Assembly: GCA_029204225.1 (NCBI GenBank)
Contig: CM055095.1
Coordinates: 28,836,845 to 28,900,844 of the forward strand
Source: Diphasiastrum complanatum
Taxonomy: Eukaryota > Streptophyta > Lycopodiopsida > Lycopodiales > Lycopodiaceae
DNA: 64,000 nt
Reading direction: 5' to 3'
The translations under genes were made by a program, and so were the position numbers. Position 1 is the stretch's first letter; the number at the start of each line of letters is the position of its first letter. Below are positions 61,209 to 64,000 of the stretch, in pieces. Below the pieces are notes generated by a model. That model did not search any database. It was not told the origin of the DNA and worked only from the letters and a program-made list of their open reading frames with translations.

Positions 61209-61846
61209 TGTGAAAGTTTTCAGATCATTAAGTTCCAATCACTTGAAAGATCTTTGGTTAGAAAGATAAATACACTACCAATCTCACCAATGTAGAAAAA
61301 TCAGCATCTACACACAAAATGAGATGCAAACACTAATAGATCTTGATCAAACTTGAATGGAATGATAAAGTGCTATTGCTATCCATACAAAACCACCAAG
61401 CTACTATATTTCACACGTGTGGATCCAAAAATAGCAATTATAAATCATTCTACACATAAAATTGCATGCAATCACAAGTATAGTGCACCAATGGATAGTA
61501 GAACCCAAGAGAACCATTTATAAGCATGAAATGAGATAGAGCAGAGAGAAGATGACTCTCTTTACGAGTTACATCCTTTTATAATAGGTCCAAACCCTAT
61601 TTGGCCACTTGGCTTTCCCTCCAAAATGCTAACCCTACTATTTTTGGGTCTAGATTCAAAGTACCCAACATTCAAATTTGAATCTACTCAAACTCACCTT
61701 CTAACTTTCCCACACTTTCAAAAAGTGTTTATTCAAATGACATTTAGACTAATGAACTTTGAAAAGTCAATCTCTAAGTCTAAAAACAAAGTTTTTATGC
61801 CAAATATGGAATTATAGCAAATATGATCAAACTAGTTGAATCTTTC
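61209..61846 (-). mobile_element. 3' LTR of a second Copia family
   Basis: The minus strand begins TGAAAGATTCAAC right after the polypurine tract gaagagggag that follows a Copia RNase H end. The plus-strand left end, tgtgaaag, is close to the inverted form of the other terminus. About 640 bp. No second copy of this LTR is in the window. Confidence 0.55.
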
Positions 61847-62060
61847 ACACTCCCTCTTCAACTAGTTTTAGCATGGACTTTGATAACACTCCAAGTGATG
61901 TCTTATGCTTCATGAACAAGTCCTTTCCCAATGCTTTGGTGAAGATATTAGCTACACATTCCCTTGAAGACACATGTTGAAGCTCCACCTCCTTTGCAAT
62001 TGTTAGATTTCTTATGCTCAGTCTTAAATAAATCGTTCAAGTAATGAGCATCTTGAAAAC
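61847..62060 (-). pseudogene. Copia RNase H C-terminal remnant, second family
   Basis: The minus strand reads AKEVELQHVSSRECVANIFT, KALGKDLFMKHKTSLGV and LVEEG, the Copia C terminus. Upstream residues (IRNL) are readable but the copy decays before the CDNQ motif, near 62050, and then runs into a repeat block. Confidence 0.8.
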
Positions 62061-62089
62061 CGAGGCCGACTACATGTTTTGGGACCTTC

Positions 62090-62490
62090 ACATTTTTTTC
62101 CTTTGAGGTTTTTTGCCTACCATTTTTTAGGCACCTTCGCCCTTTTCGCACCTTCACAAAAAAAGAGACACAATGGCCAAGTGGCCAGAATGTCGTAGAA
62201 ACCATTTTAAGGCACTTTCGCCTTTTTCGTCCCTTTGTGAAAAAAGTGACAAAGTGGCCAGAATGCCTTAGAAACCATTTTAAGGCACCTTCGTCTTTTT
62301 CGCTGCCTTTAGTCTAAGGCACCTTCGACTTTTTCGCTGCCTTCACTCTAAGGCACCTTCGACTTTTTCGGCTTTTTCAACTTTTTTGTTGCCTTCAGTC
62401 TAAGGGCGCCTTCGGGATTTACATACCTTCAGTCTAAGGGCACCTTCAAAATTTGCATACCTTCAGTCTAAGGGCACCTTCGTGTTTTTT
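62090..62490. repeat. AAGGCACCTTCG(A)CTTTTTCG repeat block
   Basis: The words aaggcaccttcg and ctttttcgctgccttcagtct recur about eight times with spacing near 35-45 bp. An 80-bp segment (gtggccagaatg, gaaaccattttaaggcac) is duplicated at about 62175-62215 and 62245-62290. The same words occur inverted at 36200-36655. It lies next to a truncated Copia end, as at the other site. No coding role seen. Confidence 0.75.
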
Positions 62491-62964
62491 GCGTTTTTAC
62501 TACATTGGCAGACTGACGCCGCCAACTTATCATCAACTCTAAAAATAGCTGGAGAAAGTTAATTGAAATCTTTCCAATGCCAGGTGGAACGACATACGAT
62601 GAACTGGAGATGATAGATGCAAAGGTGATTTTCGTATTTTTAAACCTAGGATATCAATTCAACGTGCGTTTTAATGTATCGTAAATTACTTTCATGGCAC
62701 GCGTTACTTCAAGCCATTGTACTCACTGTTGATATTAATCAGACTGCAATTTTTGTCTCACTACTGCGTTGTTCATTTGCGCAATTTGTATGAATCATTC
62801 TGTAAGAACCTCCAAGTGAAGAACTTCAGGAGTCCAGTCACATGCAAACCAAAAGGACACCTGTGGAGCATGAACCACCCAATCAATATGGAGAGCCACC
62901 CTCAAGCCATAGTGAAGAACACAAGAGAGGAGAGGAGAAACTGGCTCAAGAATCACAATTCACA
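62491..62964. other. Unassigned spacer
   Basis: Nothing I can name. A short frame near 62575-62625 (PGGTTYDELEMIDAK followed by gtgatt) could be a small exon or chance. Confidence 0.3.
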
Positions 62965-63259
62965 ATAGGAGGATGGGCGAGTTTCCACTAGACTTATTTT
63001 CCTCAAGAGAGAGAATATTTCCTTTAGGATCCCCATGCAACTGAAGCTATTGACCTCCTATTCTTGTATTAAAGCAGTCTTCACCATGCATGTGCTCCTA
63101 TGTTCAACTATAGGTCTGGGCCCTCGTATGATTGTTAATTATTTAATAGAACCACGTCCGAAATGACGTAGCATAACTAATAACCCCATACAACTGGAGT
63201 GACCGGTTATCCACGTCATGAATTATTCCGATTCCCTTGTACAGGACATGGACATAACA
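62965..63259 (-). mobile_element. Chromovirus 3' LTR (candidate)
   Basis: The minus strand starts TGTTATGTCC after the polypurine tract attaaggggggaag. The other end is uncertain: cacaatagga near 62965 resembles the inner LTR edges at 7340 and 49508. About 295 bp if so. Confidence 0.45.
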
Positions 63260-63299
63260 TTCTTCCCCCCTTAATCCATTTCTATCTCTAGAAATGAAA

Positions 63300-63618
63300 A
63301 CTAGGAAAATTCTTCTTCATGCTTTCAACCCTCTCCCATGAATCATCATCATCAGTCCGTCCCTTCCACCTGATCAAACACTCAGAGATAGAATGATTCC
63401 TCAGTTTTTATCTCTGGCTCTGAGTACCTTTTCAGGTTCCAAAGGAACACTAAGTGATGAGTCCTCTAAATGGCTAAGATCTTCCTCTGAACCAACTACG
63501 TCACCTTCATGTAAACTTAATTTTAAACGGCTTACATGAAACACATGGTGAGCTATTGTTTTGTTCTGAAGATCTAGTTCGTAAAAAGAACCAATTTGTT
63601 CTAAAGATCTAGTTCGTT
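63300..63618 (-). pseudogene. Gypsy integrase C terminus with chromodomain
   Basis: The minus strand reads HHVFHVSRLKLSLHEGDV, PLEPEKVLRARDKN, a stop, then after a shift LIRWKGRTDDDDSWERVES and NFPSFHF, which is the integrase tail and chromodomain of a chromovirus. A 36-bp tandem duplication (63561-63582 and 63597-63618, one mismatch in 22 bp) sits at its upstream edge. Confidence 0.8.
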
Positions 63619-64000
63619 AGCGAAACAAAGGCTGAGTTGGCCTATAGAAATGAGGAGCTTGAAGCAGCTAATGCGGAGCTGAGCAGAAAAGATACAGAGC
63701 TGAGCAAAACAAAGGTTGAGTTGGCCTATAGAAATGAGGAGCTTGAAGCAGCTAATGCGGAGCTGAGCAGAAAAGATACAGAGCTTGAAGAAGCGAAAGG
63801 AAGGCAGGATGCCACGCTCAAAGTGTTGGAAGAAATGCAAGAGCAGTCCAATGCCTTCGAAAGTGAGAACATACTTGCTTAAACAACAACTTTAGACCCT
63901 GCAGACTTCTTTGCAGGAAGAGAGATGAGTGTGAACTACTCTTCAGAGTAGCAATGCGGAGCTGAGCAATGAACTCAACAGTGCTCATGAATCAATTGTC
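63613..64000 (+). CDS. Coiled-coil protein fragment with a 28-residue repeat
   Basis: The plus-strand frame is open from 63613 (just after a TAG) to a TAA at 63881. It holds two near-identical copies of an 84-bp unit: 63623-63706 and 63707-63790. The unit reads VELAYRNEELEAANAELSRK plus DTELSKTK, i.e. four heptads. It then continues EEAKGRQDATLKVLEEMQEQ. After 63881 coiled-coil text resumes in other frames (TLQTSLQEER, RDECELLFR, then SNAELSNELNSAHESIV to the window end). This is either a gene with frameshifts or introns I cannot place, or a pseudogene fragment. No start codon or promoter is evident and the left edge abuts a Gypsy fragment. The function is not known. Confidence 0.5.

Overview
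The window looks like a stretch of a large, repeat-rich land-plant nuclear genome. Evidence: GT-AG introns in a plant-type SNF2 gene; plant Ty1/Copia and Ty3/Gypsy polyproteins with primer-binding sites of the initiator-Met-tRNA type (TGGTATCAGAGCC); a plant-type hAT transposase with its introns; and long (CT)n/(GA)n tracts. The very long TE-filled intron and extreme TE density would suit a fern or another large-genome plant, but I cannot name the species. Nothing indicates bacterial or organellar DNA.

Layout. 0.1-0.4 kb: a (CT)n tract. 0.4-4.3 kb (minus): a decayed hAT transposase gene with most introns still recognisable. 4.4-7.75 kb (minus): 5' half of a Ty3/Gypsy element (RT start, protease, gag, leader, PBS, LTR). 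7.8-9.0 kb: Copia RNase H tail plus LTR. 9.0-12.1 kb (minus): a mosaic of Gypsy RNase H, Copia gag, LINE-like and Gypsy gag/RT remnants. 13.3-24.2 kb (plus): the 3' six exons of a SWI2/ERCC6L2-type SNF2 helicase gene, split by a 7.35-kb intron full of repeat debris. 24.2-27.7 kb: no recognisable gene. 27.9-28.3 kb: a large compound microsatellite. 28.7-44 kb: a dense set of Copia fragments on both strands, including one nearly full-length but inactivated copy (32.6-36.2 kb). 45.0-45.9 kb (plus): a compact intronless gene of unknown function with a TATA box directly behind a perfect hairpin. 47.4-50.0 kb: low-complexity sequence and a Gypsy chromovirus end. 50.9-61.2 kb: two plus-strand LTRs of one family enclosing largely non-coding DNA with nested Copia elements. 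61.2-63.6 kb: ends of another Copia and another chromovirus separated by an unusual repeat block. 63.6-64 kb: start of a coiled-coil coding fragment that runs off the window.

Only two loci look like functional host genes: the SWI2-like helicase (5' exons not seen here) and the 157-codon intronless gene. All TE coding regions I read carry stops, frameshifts, deletions or lost catalytic residues. The biology is therefore of nested, decaying transposons around a DNA-repair-type helicase gene, not an operon-like system. The less explained items are a repeat family with alternating AAGGTGCC and CTTCG/TTTTTCG words (36.2 and 62.1 kb), a possible LARD-like nested element (50.9-61.2 kb), and the hairpin cluster on the promoter of the 157-aa gene.
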